Assembly (NCBI GenBank): GCA_947176675.1
Contig: CAMWRN010000131.1
Location: 1 to 6,783, forward strand
Length of the DNA: 6,783 bases
DNA from: an uncultured Clostridia bacterium
GTDB lineage: Bacteria; Bacillota; Clostridia; Oscillospirales; Ruminococcaceae
Reading direction: 5' to 3'
Of this stretch, positions 6,078 to 6,783 are shown piece by piece. Within the stretch, counting starts at the first letter, position 1. Every line of letters starts with the position of its first letter. Made by a program: the position numbers and the translations under genes. The notes beneath the pieces are model-generated. The model did not search any database. It saw nothing but the letters and a program-made list of their open reading frames with translations, and had not been told where the DNA came from.

Positions 6078-6783
6078 CTATTTAAAATACATATAAAGCT
6101 GACATTTCAGCATACCGTTATAAAGCTTCCTGCGCTTATCGGCAGTTTTCCCAAACAGCTTCTCAAACTCCTCGTGAGGCGAAATCACAAAGCATGAATG
6201 CTCTCTGTCAGCACTGAAACGCTGTCCCATAATTCTGTAAAGCTTTTCGGCTTCCTTTATTTCCAACAGACGCTCACCATATGGCGGATTGCAGATTGTC
6301 ACCGTATTCGGAAGATTCTCGTAATCCTTTATGTCCGCCTGTTTTATGGCCACACGCTTTTGGATACCCGCCTTGCGGCAGTTTTCCTGCGTAAGAGCAA
6401 CGCATTCGGGATCTATATCATAACCGTATGCGAAAAAATCGGTATCCTTTCTGATTGCGTCAAGAGCATTTTTACGCTCGGTTTCCCATAGTTCCCCGTG
6501 AACAACATCCCAGTTATCCGCGGCAAAACGGCGTTTCAGTCCGGGAGCAATATTCAAAGCCTTGTAGGCAGCTTCGATCAAAATAGTACCGCTTCCGCAG
6601 AAAGGATCACACACAATGCTGTCACCGCGGATATGGGCAAGATCAACTATCCCCGCCGCAAGAGTTTCCTTTATGGGCGCGGCATTGGAATTTCGGCGGT
6701 AGCCGCGCTTGTGAAGTCCCTCTCCTGTGCTGTCCAGAAAAATCGAAACATGATTTTTAAGTATACTGAATCTGATCTGATAC
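6078..6783 (-). CDS. THUMP-class 23S rRNA guanine-N2 methyltransferase (RlmL/YpsC-like), 5' end cut by window edge
   Basis: The last 234 residues of an SAM-dependent rRNA methyltransferase that modifies a guanine in 23S rRNA; the frame enters from the right edge and stops at TAG (6078-6080). Near the left of the visible protein is LDSTGEGLHKRGYR (from about 6734), a hallmark of the RlmL/YpsC family that precedes the SAM-binding loop DPFCGSGT (6608-6585), the acidic YGYDIDPE segment, and the catalytic NPPYGERL motif (6290-6267). The N-terminal ferredoxin-like and THUMP domains lie outside the window. There is no RlmK-type second methyltransferase domain after it, as in single-domain Firmicute homologues. 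A GTG at 6614 is not the start: the frame is open upstream with recognised family sequence. A housekeeping gene with no evident link to the neighbours. Confidence 0.93.
   Translation of the reverse strand, partial: YQIRFSILKNHVSIFLDSTGEGLHKRGYRRNSNAAPIKETLAAGIVDLAHIRGDSIVCDPFCGSGTILIEAAYKALNIAPGLKRRFAADNWDVVHGELWETERKNALDAIRKDTDFFAYGYDIDPECVALTQENCRKAGIQKRVAIKQADIKDYENLPNTVTICNPPYGERLLEIKEAEKLYRIMGQRFSADREHSCFVISPHEEFEKLFGKTADKRRKLYNGMLKCQLYMYFK

Noticed and set aside
6612..6614. GTG as the start of the methyltransferase
   Set aside because: The same frame is open to the window edge and encodes the family hallmark LDSTGEGLHKRGYR upstream, so the GTG is an internal valine codon.
1..6783. Mobile element, CRISPR array or RNA gene
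   Set aside because: No transposase or integrase motif, regularly spaced repeat series, or tRNA/rRNA-like sequence was found; nearly all of the window is accounted for by coding sequence.

Overview
The window is a compact bacterial locus in which every supported gene reads leftward (minus strand). Strong AAGGAG-type ribosome binding sites, short intergenic gaps and protein families common in Clostridia (a LytTR response regulator, a GHKL kinase of the AgrC/Spo0B kind, paired half-size ABC exporters) suggest a Gram-positive Firmicute. A Ruminococcus/Oscillospiraceae-like gut Clostridium is my best guess; this is inference from protein style, not a database match.

In transcription order (right to left): (1) the C-terminal 234 residues of a THUMP-class RlmL/YpsC-like rRNA guanine-N2 methyltransferase, a housekeeping gene cut by the right edge, closed by a clear intrinsic terminator at about 6031-6069. 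(2) A promoter (TTGAAT, 17 bp, extended TATACT) driving a LytTR-family response regulator (5232-5936). (3) A small VOC/PhnB-like protein (4768-5154) lying between regulator and kinase, with visibly different codon use. (4) A short GHKL histidine kinase (3929-4678) with one membrane helix and no recognisable sensor domain. (5) A roughly 190-bp intergenic region that looks like the control point: two GTTCCG direct repeats 20 bp apart (candidate LytTR operator), an extended -10 promoter, and a leader with three consecutive hairpins and a possible six-codon leader ORF. (6) Two half-size ABC exporters (1852-3738, and 1859 running off the left edge) that overlap by 8 nt and are colinear through coupling helix and nucleotide-binding motifs, so they probably form a heterodimer.

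The simplest model is a self-contained sense-and-export module: the kinase phosphorylates the LytTR regulator, which binds the direct repeats and switches on the exporter pair, with possible extra control in the hairpin-rich leader. Because the kinase has almost no sensing apparatus, the signal may come from the transporter or another partner. The exporter substrate cannot be told from the sequence. No CRISPR array, tRNA, rRNA or insertion sequence is seen.
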